Source: Sphingorhabdus wooponensis
GTDB taxonomy: Bacteria; Pseudomonadota; Alphaproteobacteria; Sphingomonadales; Sphingomonadaceae
Direction of reading: 5' to 3'
Length of the DNA stretch: 64,000 nucleotides
Assembly: GCF_003933235.1 (NCBI RefSeq)
Contig: NZ_RWJI01000001.1
Span: forward strand, 378,001-442,000
The position numbers and the translations under genes are program-made. This document shows, in pieces, positions 8,050-16,169 of the stretch (its first letter is position 1; each line of letters starts with the position of its first letter). The notes beneath the pieces were generated by a model, which saw only the letters and a program-made list of their open reading frames with translations, did no database searches and was not told where the DNA came from.

Positions 8050-9117
8050 CTAAACCTCTAACCGTCCATGTTCCAGCTTCGGCAACACATAACGCGCAAA
8101 CATGTCGCATTCGTTGATGTGCGGATAGCCCGACAATATGAACGCCTCGATGCCTACGTCGCGATAGGCGTTAATCTTGGCAAGCACTTGGTCAGGGTCG
8201 CCGACGATAGCAGCGCCGCAACCTGAACGGGCGCGGCCAATGCCGGTCCACAGATTATCTTCCAGATATCCGTCATTTGCCGCAGCTTGCGCCCGCAATT
8301 CGGCCTGATGCGCAACGCCGAATGTTTGGGTGTCGAGCGATTTGTTGCGGATGGCCTCGCCCTGATCGGCATCAAGCTTGGACAGCAAACGGTCGGCATA
8401 AGCGCGGGCCTCTGCTTCGGTGTCGCGGACAATAACATGCGCGCGGAAACCATATTTCAGCGTGCGGCCAAACTTAGCAGCGCGGGCGGTCATGTCTTCG
8501 ACCAAGTCCTTGGCACCCTGCACCGTTTCGGGCCACATGAGATAGACGTCACAACCTTCGGCAGCAGCGTCCTTTGCGGCTGGCGACAGGCCACCAAAAT
8601 AAAGCGGCGGGCATTTACCGCTGACCGTTTTCATACGTGGCGGGTCGATGTCGATCTTGTAATGCTCTCCATCGATCGACAGATGTTCGCCGTTCAGCAA
8701 AGTCTTCAATATGTGCATCGCCTCAACGGTGCGGCGGTAGCGGGGTTCGGAAGCCATCTTATCGCCGGGCAAATCCGACGAGATGATGTTCACATTCAAC
8801 CGTCCGCCCGAAATCTGGTCCAGCGTTGCGATCTGCCGTGCAAGCTGGGGAGGCCAGCTTTCCCCGATACGCACAGCCATCAGTAATTTGATCCGCGAGG
8901 TTAGCGCCGCAATCGCACTGGCGAAAGCGGTGGTGTCAAGGCCAAGGGTATAGCCCGATGGCAGCAAAATATTGTCAAACCCGCCTTTTTCGGCAGCTAA
9001 AACGATATTGCGGCAATGTTCCCAGCTGGAGGCCAGATTGGAGTCGGGGACGCCCAAAAATTCATAGTCATCATCGCAAAGCGCGGAGAACCAGCTCACT
9101 TCGACAGGCTTGTTCAT
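8050..9117 (-). CDS. smoC: SsuD-like flavin-dependent sulfonate monooxygenase, probable sulfoquinovose monooxygenase (SmoC-like)
   Basis: A 355-residue two-component FMNH2-dependent monooxygenase of the luciferase/SsuD family. The alignment to E. coli SsuD that I can recall is close: the segment FRAHVIVR supplies Arg225 and His227, GIGRARSG supplies Arg297, and SGYPH supplies Tyr331, matching SsuD Arg226, His228, Arg297 and Tyr331. SsuD Cys54 is not conserved. These residues bind flavin and the sulfonate and drive C-S cleavage to sulfite and an aldehyde. As last gene of the sulfoquinovosidase operon its likely substrate is sulfoquinovose, giving 6-oxo-glucose. ATG at 9117 overlaps the upstream stop (ATGA), deciding the start. 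The flavin reductase partner is not encoded nearby. A general alkanesulfonate role cannot be excluded. Confidence 0.82.
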   Translation of the reverse strand: MNKPVEVSWFSALCDDDYEFLGVPDSNLASSWEHCRNIVLAAEKGGFDNILLPSGYTLGLDTTAFASAIAALTSRIKLLMAVRIGESWPPQLARQIATLDQISGGRLNVNIISSDLPGDKMASEPRYRRTVEAMHILKTLLNGEHLSIDGEHYKIDIDPPRMKTVSGKCPPLYFGGLSPAAKDAAAEGCDVYLMWPETVQGAKDLVEDMTARAAKFGRTLKYGFRAHVIVRDTEAEARAYADRLLSKLDADQGEAIRNKSLDTQTFGVAHQAELRAQAAANDGYLEDNLWTGIGRARSGCGAAIVGDPDQVLAKINAYRDVGIEAFILSGYPHINECDMFARYVLPKLEHGRLEV

Positions 9118-10016
9118 GGCAGCGGCACTCCTCTTGCGGCGACAAGTACGCTGTACCAATCGGTGCGGGTCCATTGGATTTTGAAGGCATCAGCGGCTTC
9201 GGCAATCCGCGCCGGGTTTTGTGAACCGACAATCGGGATTGGCCGGGCGGGGTGCGCCATGATCCAGCTATAGGCAGCCGCCGTGCGCGAAACGCCGTGT
9301 GCGTCCGCAACCGCCGAAAGGGCCGCAGCGACATTTTGTTCACGCGCATTTTGTGGATCCCCAATGCGTCCGCCGCCCAATGGCGACCATGCCATCACGG
9401 CCAAGTCCATCGCTATCGCTTGATCGAGCTCGCCATTCTCAACGGTGTCAATCCGCAGGGGTGACAGTTCGGGTTGTGTTGAGACAATGGGAACGGAGCT
9501 AAATTGCGCCAGCGTCGCAATTTGCGCTTGTGTAAAGTTGGACACGCCGAACGCGCGGATTTTGCCTGCTTTATGCGCGTTTTCGATGGTGCGGGCAATT
9601 TCCTGCGGGTGCGTCAACACGTCTGGCCGGTGAATTTGCCATAGGTCGATGCGGTCCGTGCGCAAACGGGTCAGGCTGTCATCAATGGCTTTGGTCAGAT
9701 ATTCCGCGCTGCTGTCATAAGGCGTTGGCGGGGTGATGCCGCCCTTTGTCGCCAGCACCATGCGGTCCCGATATTCAGGGGCTTGCGCAAAGACATGGCC
9801 AAGCAGTTCTTCGGCCTTGCCAAAGCCTTGTTCGCCAAAACCGTAAATGTCGGCGGTATCGAAAAGGGTAATGCCAGCCTCAAACGCGGCATCAATGGCG
9901 GCGCGCGCGGCGGACAATTCAAGCCCAGCAAAGCGCCACATGCCCCATGCGAGGGACGAAATTTCTATGCCACTTTTGCCCAATGGACGGGTGCGTGACG
10001 GGGAAGGAAGGGTCAT
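9114..10016 (-). CDS. smoB: Aldo/keto reductase, probable 6-oxo-glucose reductase (SmoB-like)
   Basis: A 300-residue NADPH-dependent aldo/keto reductase of the YdhF-like branch. The catalytic tetrad is visible: Asp53, Tyr58 (FDTADIYGFG), Lys91 (LATKGG) and His129 (DLWQIHRPD). The C-terminal cofactor-binding segment IPIVGSQNPARI is also present. In the sulfo-SMO pathway of Agrobacterium a reductase of this branch turns 6-oxo-glucose into glucose after sulfonate removal; here the gene overlaps by 4 bases both the LacI-type regulator gene before it and the sulfonate monooxygenase gene after it, which supports the same role. Without context it would only be called an aldo/keto reductase. Confidence 0.8.
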   Translation of the reverse strand: MTLPSPSRTRPLGKSGIEISSLAWGMWRFAGLELSAARAAIDAAFEAGITLFDTADIYGFGEQGFGKAEELLGHVFAQAPEYRDRMVLATKGGITPPTPYDSSAEYLTKAIDDSLTRLRTDRIDLWQIHRPDVLTHPQEIARTIENAHKAGKIRAFGVSNFTQAQIATLAQFSSVPIVSTQPELSPLRIDTVENGELDQAIAMDLAVMAWSPLGGGRIGDPQNAREQNVAAALSAVADAHGVSRTAAAYSWIMAHPARPIPIVGSQNPARIAEAADAFKIQWTRTDWYSVLVAARGVPLP

Positions 10017-11044
10017 GATTTTTTGCTCTTTTTTGGTGAGGGAAAATAAGGAGGAGCTACGGATTCGCGGCTGATAAGTTCGTGGGGCAGGCGACGATGC
10101 TCAATTCCGCCTTCGCCAAACAACAGGTCAGCGGCAGTGGAGGCAAGGTCGCGTACGGGCTGGCGCACCGTCGTCAAGGGTGGCCAGACAACGCGGGCTA
10201 GTGTCGTATCGTCAAAGCCCGCAACCGAAAGCTGTTCGGGGATTTGAATGCCGCGCCGATGCGCGACCGCAAGTACGCCTGATGCCATGTCGTCGTTGGA
10301 TGCGAAAATCGCGGTGGGTGGCTGCTTTAGCGATAGGAACTGCTCCGTCGCCGCTACGCCGCTTTCGAAATCAAACCGTCCCTCGGCAATCAAGGCAGTA
10401 TCAACCGATATGCCGACGCGTCCCAAGGCGCGTTCGTAACCGGCTTGTCGTTCGGTACTCGCCTTATGATTTGGGTGGCCCTTGATAAAGCCAATCCGCC
10501 GATGGCCGATGTTGATCAGCTTCGTCGTCATGTCGTCAGCGGCTTGCATATCATCCATGAAGACCGAGCTGGTTAGTGCATGGTTGGTGCCCGGCGAGAT
10601 ACGCACAAAAGGAATGTTGAGCGCCTCAAGCGCATTCAGCACAGGCACGCAATCGGTGACGGGTGAGGAGAGTATTGCCCCATCGACATGCGTTTGTCGG
10701 ACCATGCCGCGCACTTGTTCACCGACGTCTGGGTCGGCCACATCCACCGGCTGCGCGATCAAGCGCATGCCTTCTTGGTGGCATCGGTCCCAGCATCCCT
10801 GCATGATTTGGTGCATATAATATGGGCTGTGATTGTCGTAGATAAGGGCAATCTGCCCCGACTTGGTGCCCGCAAGAATGCGCGCGGCAATGCTTGGGCT
10901 AAAGCCAAGCTCCGACATGGCGGCGTCCACTTTTGCCTTAGTCGCTGCGCTCACATACGGATGGTCGTTCAGCACGCGGCTGACGGTTTTGACCGCCACG
11001 CCAGCCAGCTTTGCGACATCGCGTATGTTCGCGCGTGGGTTCAT
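10013..11044 (-). CDS. LacI family regulator of the sulfoquinovose operon
   Basis: A 343-residue LacI/GalR-type repressor. The N-terminal helix-turn-helix is at about residues 6-27 (IRDVAKLAGVAVKTVSRVLN), then a hinge helix (AARILAG, about 53-59) and a periplasmic-binding-protein-like sensor domain. It is the second gene of the operon and overlaps both neighbours by 4 bases, so it is probably autoregulated. A perfect AACCGGTT palindrome with the central CG typical of this family lies between the operon start and the divergent TonB receptor gene. The inducer is likely sulfoquinovose or a glycoside of it, by context only. Confidence 0.92.
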   Translation of the reverse strand: MNPRANIRDVAKLAGVAVKTVSRVLNDHPYVSAATKAKVDAAMSELGFSPSIAARILAGTKSGQIALIYDNHSPYYMHQIMQGCWDRCHQEGMRLIAQPVDVADPDVGEQVRGMVRQTHVDGAILSSPVTDCVPVLNALEALNIPFVRISPGTNHALTSSVFMDDMQAADDMTTKLINIGHRRIGFIKGHPNHKASTERQAGYERALGRVGISVDTALIAEGRFDFESGVAATEQFLSLKQPPTAIFASNDDMASGVLAVAHRRGIQIPEQLSVAGFDDTTLARVVWPPLTTVRQPVRDLASTAADLLFGEGGIEHRRLPHELISRESVAPPYFPSPKKSKKS

Positions 11045-13053
11045 GCAGAAAAGGCCCTGCGGATGGCTGCGAATAGGTCTGCATATGCGCTGTCGGCGCG
11101 GGTGAAGACAGGTGGCTGACCATGGGGTGCAGCAATATCATGCGTGCCTTTGCCATAGGCCTTGCCGGACCAGAGATGGATCCAATCGCCATCGGGTATT
11201 ACCACCGGCCGGCTGTCTTGGCCTTCCGTAATCACCGGTGCGACAATCATGTCAGCGCCATAAAGATATTGGTCCTGAATATCGAAATATGCAGGGTCAT
11301 CATAATGCAGGAATATGGGCCGTTGCAGCGGAAGGCCAGTCGCCACCGCCTCGTTGCAAAGCGCGCGAACATAAGGCGCAAGCTGTGCATGCACTTGGCT
11401 CATCCGCGCAAAGTGGCTCAGAATTTCGGGGCTGCTGTCCAGTTGCAAATTGTCCGCGGGGCGGTTGCCTTCATGGCTGCGCATCACAGGGGCAAAGGCG
11501 GCAAGGTCAATCCAGCGGTGCATGAGCTCCGCCGTCCGCACCACGCCGTGCAGGCTCGTATATCCGCCCAAGTCGCTATGATGATAGGCGTTACCCAACA
11601 GGCCAGATGACAAAGCGGCCGTTATCACCGTGTTGATGCCATCATGGCGCGTGAAATCGACACATTGGTCGCCCGCCCATAATAAGGGGCAATGTCCCTG
11701 AACGCCCGAAAAACCGGCGCGCATGAAGAAGGTTGCGTCATGGGTCTTGCCGCGTGAGGCTATCGCATCAGCGTTTACCTTCGCCCATAAAACGGGCCAG
11801 CGATTATGCGCCTCCATTGGATCGGATCCGTCGAATAAGCGCACATCGGTCGGCAGATATTCGCCAAAGTCGGCCATCCACCCTGAAAGACCGAAATCGA
11901 GCATTTCCTGACCAATGATGCGGTCGGCAAACCAATTGGCCGCGTCAGGATTGGTGAAGTCCACTACGCCTGCGTCAAATTCACCGAAGTCGACGGCATA
12001 GGCGTCGTTACTGTCTTGCCGCAGCGCGAGATAATTATGGGCCAGCGCTTCTTGATAGAGTGCGCCATCCACCGCCAGATAGGGGTTCACATAACCCAAA
12101 AAGCGAATGCCCCTTTTGGCGAGCGAAGCTATCTGGTCGGGCAGTTCGGGATAGCGTGCGGCGTTCCATTTCCAGTCCCAAAACAAGCGTTTGCCAAAAC
12201 TGGTTTGGCGGATGCCCACCCAATCTTCGCACCACAGACCCGTAATGGCCGCGCCAGAGGCGGCTATGGTCTCGAAGCGATCAAATGTATCCACGCCGTC
12301 TTTCAGGCCGACAATCGCGCCGGAAATTGCCCAGTCGGGCAAAGGCGGTTGGCGCCCAAAACGATCGGATAATTTCGTAACCAGAGCAGGCAAAGAGGCT
12401 GCATCGAAAAGCTCTAAATCGACATTTTCCGACCAGCATTCGATACCCACTCTGCCTGCTTCTGTCAGATCCAGCACGGCATAAGCCGCCGTCTCGAGGT
12501 GCACTGCATAACGCGCACTGCTCACCCATGTTGGCTGCGGATAATTGGTCGTCCAATAATCACCGCCCGCCAAGCCATCTGCATCCATGGTCTGTGTAAG
12601 CGCGGTCGATTTATCGCGGCCAACCCCAGGCTCCGATGTCCAGAATGGAAATCGCCGTCCGTTCAGCCGCAAATAAGACATTTGCTCTCCGCCGCCCCAA
12701 AAGGCTTCGGTCGTTGCGCACTGCATATCTAACCAAAGCCGGTTGAAGGCTGGATCGCTACAGCGAAATTTGAGGATGGATTGCGGCGCTTTTTCCTCAA
12801 ACTGCAGCGTTGCGACGACGTCGGGTTGGTTTGCGTTCCAAAGCCGGATGCAGCCATCATCTTGGGCAAAGCAGTCTAGCTTTAATCTCGTTTCAACGAT
12901 GTCGTCGATACGAAAATTGCCGCGCACCATTTCCAAATCAGGCGAACCAATGCCAATACGGATAGCAGGGGTGCCAGCGCGATGCGACAGAATGCATTTG
13001 TCATCGTGCAGCAGGTCGAAGCCGTCTGATTGCATGATGACTCTAAATGGCAA
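11041..13053 (-). CDS. smoI: GH31 sulfoquinovosidase (YihQ/SmoI-like)
   Basis: A 670-residue glycoside hydrolase family 31 protein. The nucleophile is Asp395 (GWMADFGEYLP) and the acid/base is Asp462 (WAGDQCVDF), 67 residues apart as in E. coli YihQ (405/472). The sulfonate-recognition set known from sulfoquinovosidases is present: Lys251, Glu276, Arg289, Trp292 and Tyr498, the K-E-R-W-Y version reported for the Agrobacterium enzyme, with 13, 3 and 36-residue spacings conserved. This argues against an ordinary alpha-glucosidase. It would cleave sulfoquinovosyl glycerol and related glycosides. No signal peptide is visible, so it is probably cytoplasmic. The TTG at 13053 has a good GAGAGGGA ribosome-binding site 6 bases upstream; an ATG at 13035 is the alternative. 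First gene of a four-gene overlapping operon. Confidence 0.88.
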   Translation of the reverse strand: MPFRVIMQSDGFDLLHDDKCILSHRAGTPAIRIGIGSPDLEMVRGNFRIDDIVETRLKLDCFAQDDGCIRLWNANQPDVVATLQFEEKAPQSILKFRCSDPAFNRLWLDMQCATTEAFWGGGEQMSYLRLNGRRFPFWTSEPGVGRDKSTALTQTMDADGLAGGDYWTTNYPQPTWVSSARYAVHLETAAYAVLDLTEAGRVGIECWSENVDLELFDAASLPALVTKLSDRFGRQPPLPDWAISGAIVGLKDGVDTFDRFETIAASGAAITGLWCEDWVGIRQTSFGKRLFWDWKWNAARYPELPDQIASLAKRGIRFLGYVNPYLAVDGALYQEALAHNYLALRQDSNDAYAVDFGEFDAGVVDFTNPDAANWFADRIIGQEMLDFGLSGWMADFGEYLPTDVRLFDGSDPMEAHNRWPVLWAKVNADAIASRGKTHDATFFMRAGFSGVQGHCPLLWAGDQCVDFTRHDGINTVITAALSSGLLGNAYHHSDLGGYTSLHGVVRTAELMHRWIDLAAFAPVMRSHEGNRPADNLQLDSSPEILSHFARMSQVHAQLAPYVRALCNEAVATGLPLQRPIFLHYDDPAYFDIQDQYLYGADMIVAPVITEGQDSRPVVIPDGDWIHLWSGKAYGKGTHDIAAPHGQPPVFTRADSAYADLFAAIRRAFSA

Positions 13054-13059
13054 CTTCTG

Positions 13060-13068
13060 TCCCTCTCG
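13060..13068 (-). promoter_or_regulatory. Ribosome-binding site supporting TTG start of sulfoquinovosidase gene
   Basis: On the minus strand GAGAGGGAC lies 6 bases before the TTG at 13053. The ATG at 13035 has only a weak TAGAG upstream. This favours the TTG start. Confidence 0.55.
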
Positions 13069-13076
13069 TCGTATCG

Positions 13077-13084
13077 AACCGGTT
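13077..13084. promoter_or_regulatory. Candidate LacI-family operator
   Basis: A perfect 8-base palindrome AACCGGTT with a central CG, the typical core of LacI/GalR operators, 24-31 bases upstream of the sulfoquinovosidase start and between its ribosome-binding site and any promoter. Position and core fit repression by the operon's own LacI-type protein. Confidence 0.5.
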
Positions 13085-13198
13085 ACTATGGCAGTAATGC
13101 AACAGTCATAGCTTAAATAATGTCGCTATATGACACCGCTAGACATAACAAGACGGTTTGGTTACATCAACCCCGTTATCAACGAAGTTATACCGACC

Positions 13199-13210
13199 TG
13201 AAACGTTCCG
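13199..13210. promoter_or_regulatory. Second candidate operator, near TonB receptor gene
   Basis: TGAAACGTTCCG is an imperfect palindrome (4 of 6 half-site positions pair) around a central AACGTT, about 60 bases upstream of the TonB receptor start. It could be a second site for the LacI-type repressor, but the match to AACCGGTT is partial. Confidence 0.3.
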
Positions 13211-13269
13211 CTAGGCAATAATGTCTGCGGAATTTTTACAAACAGGCGGTATTTTTAGGGAGGCACAAG

Positions 13270-15600
13270 ATGCGTAATTCCACATGTAATAAGTCGAAAT
13301 TTGTCCGCGCGGCACTGCTGGGTAGCAGCGCCTTGGCGCTCGGAATTTCTGCTCCTGCATTTGCGCAGGTTGAAGAAATCGTCGTCACTGCGCAGAAGGT
13401 AGAAGAAAATTTGCAGGATGTGCCAATCGCGATCACTGCGGTTTCTGGTGATACGCTGACGGCGTCTGGCACTAATAGCCTCGAAAATTTGAGCCAGTTG
13501 GTTCCATCGGTAACGTTCCGCAAGGGCACAACAAATGCTAACTCGGCAGTTGTGTTGCGCGGCGTCGGAACGATTTCGTTCTCAATCGCAGCAGAACCAA
13601 GTGTTTCGACCGTTGTCGACGGTGTCGTGCTCAGCCGCTCAGGTCAGGCATTTGCCGATCTGGTGGAAATCGAGCGCCTCGAAGTATTGCGCGGGCCACA
13701 AGGCACCTTGTTTGGCAAGAACGCGTCGGCTGGTCTTATCAACGTCGTTTCCAAAGGTGGTACCGACACGCTTGAGGGTGAAGTTACCGTAGAGGGTTTT
13801 GAAGGTGGCGAATATCGCGGCCGTGCAACCGTTTCCGGCCCAGTCGCAGAGAGTCTGACATTCCGCGCAAACGCATTTTACGGCACATATGAAGGCAATA
13901 TCACCAACATTTTGGGCGGTAACAAAAATAAGATCAATGGTTATGAGCATGTCGGCTTCCGCGGATTGCTTGATTTTGACAATGGTCCCGCACGGATCAA
14001 GCTCATCGCTGATTATTATGAAGCGGATGATGATTGCTGCGGCGAAGTCACTGGCGTGTCACGCGGTGCTGCGCTGGACGCAGAGTTGAACCTGCCATTG
14101 GGCGTGGCCCAAGGTGAAAATCAGCGTTTTGTGAACCATAATCTGGTGACGGAGTCGTTGGATCGTCAAGTCGGCATCACAATAAACGCAGATTTCGATG
14201 TATTTTCCGATCATACGTTGAGCGCGATTTACGGTTATCGTGATTGGAATAATACAGAAATCCGCGAAGGCGATTTCTTGCCTCGTGCTGTTGTGGGCAC
14301 ACCACAATTGCATGACCGTGGTCTTGTCGAAACCAACCAAAGCTCGCTTGAAGTACGTTTGGCCTCAGACCAAAGCAAAGCGTTCAAATATCAGGTCGGT
14401 GCGTTTTACTGGAACTCGGAAAATACGCAGGACTTCACACGTGAGGTTATCACATGTGCAACATCCACTTCGGCTGTTGATGCGCGAACGGGTGCTCGTC
14501 CCTGTAACCTTACAGATACGGTCAATACATTGTTCCCGACTGCCACATCAAGAAGCTTAGTTGATATTGAAAATTATGCTGTTTTCGGTCAGGCAACTTA
14601 TGATTTCACCGACCGCGTCGGTTTAACCGTTGGTATGCGCTGGACGCATGACTCCATCGATTATACCCACAACCGTGCACCAGGCGTAAACCGCACCAAT
14701 GGCGCAGCGGCAACGGGTGCTGGTATCTCGGGTTCGCCTGCTGGTGGCACAGTTGCAACGGGCGGTAACGGTACAGCGCTGTCAACCGGATCGTCCAGTA
14801 ACAGCAATTTCTCCGGCAAGGCAGTGCTGACTGTGAAGCCAACTGACGATGTCATGGTCTATGGCAGCTATACGCGCGGCTATAAGGGCCCAGCGTTCAA
14901 CGTCTTCTTCAACCACACTGCTCCCACCAATGCGGTGCCGATTGATGAAGAAACATCGGATTCGTTCGAAGCCGGTATTAAGAGCCAGTTTGCCGACAAC
15001 CGCATCCAATTGAATGCGTCGGTATTCCAAGTGACCTATGACGGGTTCCAGGCGAACAACTTCGTGCTGTTGAATGGTGCAGTAGTTACCAACCTGACCA
15101 ATGCTGGCCAAGTGCGCAGCACAGGTTTTGAACTGGATGCAGTGGCAAATCCTGCTGAGGGCCTCGATCTGTTCGGAAGCGTTGCTTATGCGGATGCCAA
15201 GGTTCGCAAGTTCAACGCGAACCCGCTGACCAACGCACCAGATGCACGTAACGGCACAAAACTGCCTTTGGCGCCAGCGTGGAGCTGGAACATTGGCGCG
15301 GCTTATGAAGCCCCGTTCAAGATGTTTGGTCGTGATGACAAGGTCTATCTGCGGACAAGCTTCAACCATGTTGGCAAGCAGTTTTCAGATCTGGGTCAAA
15401 GCGGCCCAATCGATAGCTATGGCTTGTGGAATGCGAGCATTGGTTATTCGGACGCCGAAGATAATTGGCGCCTGACGTTCATGGTGCGTAACATTACGGA
15501 CGAAAGCTATGTGCTGCTGAATACCAGCGCAGGCCAGCGTTTGCATATCCCGCGTGATGCCGATCGCTACATGGGTGCAAGCTTGCGCTTCCGCTTCTAA
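13270..15600 (+). CDS. TonB-dependent outer-membrane receptor, probably for sulfoquinovosyl compounds
   Basis: A 776-residue TonB-dependent receptor. It has a signal peptide cleaved after AFA (about residue 33), a TonB box-like EEIVVTAQK at about 35-43, a plug domain (about 50-165, with LRGVGT and VLRGPQGTLFGKNASAG) and a C-terminal beta-barrel ending in the aromatic LRFRF. A strong AGGGAGG ribosome-binding site precedes the ATG. It is divergent from the sulfoquinovosidase operon and shares its 216-base control region, so co-regulation is likely and the substrate may be sulfoquinovosyl glycerol or sulfolipid fragments. The substrate is inference from context; receptors of this type also carry other oligosaccharides or siderophores. 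Confidence 0.93.
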   Translation: MRNSTCNKSKFVRAALLGSSALALGISAPAFAQVEEIVVTAQKVEENLQDVPIAITAVSGDTLTASGTNSLENLSQLVPSVTFRKGTTNANSAVVLRGVGTISFSIAAEPSVSTVVDGVVLSRSGQAFADLVEIERLEVLRGPQGTLFGKNASAGLINVVSKGGTDTLEGEVTVEGFEGGEYRGRATVSGPVAESLTFRANAFYGTYEGNITNILGGNKNKINGYEHVGFRGLLDFDNGPARIKLIADYYEADDDCCGEVTGVSRGAALDAELNLPLGVAQGENQRFVNHNLVTESLDRQVGITINADFDVFSDHTLSAIYGYRDWNNTEIREGDFLPRAVVGTPQLHDRGLVETNQSSLEVRLASDQSKAFKYQVGAFYWNSENTQDFTREVITCATSTSAVDARTGARPCNLTDTVNTLFPTATSRSLVDIENYAVFGQATYDFTDRVGLTVGMRWTHDSIDYTHNRAPGVNRTNGAAATGAGISGSPAGGTVATGGNGTALSTGSSSNSNFSGKAVLTVKPTDDVMVYGSYTRGYKGPAFNVFFNHTAPTNAVPIDEETSDSFEAGIKSQFADNRIQLNASVFQVTYDGFQANNFVLLNGAVVTNLTNAGQVRSTGFELDAVANPAEGLDLFGSVAYADAKVRKFNANPLTNAPDARNGTKLPLAPAWSWNIGAAYEAPFKMFGRDDKVYLRTSFNHVGKQFSDLGQSGPIDSYGLWNASIGYSDAEDNWRLTFMVRNITDESYVLLNTSAGQRLHIPRDADRYMGASLRFRF

Positions 15601-15625
15601 ATTCGCCTTAAAAGGCATATAGAAA

Positions 15626-15658
15626 GGGCCGGATCCGCAGGGATTCCGGCCCTTTTTT
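15626..15658 (+). terminator. Intrinsic terminator of TonB receptor gene
   Basis: An 8-bp stem GGGCCGGA (15626-15633) and TCCGGCCC (15645-15652) is followed by a run of six T. Confidence 0.9.
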
Positions 15659-15748
15659 ATCGATTATGTCGCAAATCACTAAAAATGGCGGCTTCGAGAT
15701 AATCAGTAACCCAGTTCGACGAATATCTCACACGCGATGACCAACGAC

Positions 15749-15764
15749 GTTTACATCTGTAATC
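15749..15764. promoter_or_regulatory. BlaI/MecI-type operator 1
   Basis: TTACATCTGTAA at 15751-15762, with partly paired flanks, has the TACA-N2-TGTA dyad typical of BlaI/MecI operators. It is 34 bases upstream of the blaI-like start. Confidence 0.7.
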
Positions 15765-15769
15765 GAATC

Positions 15770-15785
15770 GACTACAGATGTAGTC
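15770..15785. promoter_or_regulatory. BlaI/MecI-type operator 2
   Basis: GACTACAGATGTAGTC is a perfect 7-bp dyad with a 2-base spacer, containing TACA-N2-TGTA. It lies 12 bases before the blaI-like ATG, over the leader. Dyad centres of the two sites are 21 bases apart, which puts both on the same face of the helix. Confidence 0.8.
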
Positions 15786-15797
15786 GGAGATTGAAGC

Positions 15798-16169
15798 ATG
15801 TCATCAGAGCGTATCAGCGACGCTGAATTAACGATTATGGAAATATTGTGGGAACGCGCGCCGCTGACGGCTACCGACGTGGCCGCACGTTTGCCGGATG
15901 ACCGCGCATGGTCTCTGCCCACGGTCAAAACCTTGCTGTCGCGATTGCTTGGTAAGGCAGCGGTTGAGCATCACGTCGATGGCCGTCGTTTTCTGTATTC
16001 GCCGCTTATTGGCCGTGAGGATTATGTCGCGCATGAATCAAAGCGGCTCGTAGATCGCCTTTTTGGCGGCAAGTTCATGCCATTGTTCGCGCATTTGGCG
16101 GAACAGGAAAATCTCAGCGCCGATGACATATCCGAAATCGAAAGATTATTGCAGGAGATGAAATCATGA
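15798..16169 (+). CDS. blaI: BlaI/MecI/CopY family repressor
   Basis: A 123-residue winged-helix repressor. The N-terminal domain (ISDAELTIMEILWE, then the recognition-helix region PTVKTLLSRLLGKAAV) is typical of BlaI/MecI, followed by a small dimerisation domain. Such repressors hold their own operon off until the partner membrane metalloprotease signals and triggers their cleavage. The stop overlaps the start of the BlaR-like gene (ATGA), and two dyads of the right type precede the gene. No beta-lactamase gene is adjacent, so the regulon lies elsewhere or the system controls something other than beta-lactamase. Confidence 0.93.
   Translation: MSSERISDAELTIMEILWERAPLTATDVAARLPDDRAWSLPTVKTLLSRLLGKAAVEHHVDGRRFLYSPLIGREDYVAHESKRLVDRLFGGKFMPLFAHLAEQENLSADDISEIERLLQEMKS

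Noticed and set aside
11041-13053. Call as ordinary alpha-glucosidase or xylosidase
   Set aside because: The K-E-R-W-Y residue set with conserved spacing and the neighbouring sulfonate monooxygenase fit sulfoquinovosidase better.
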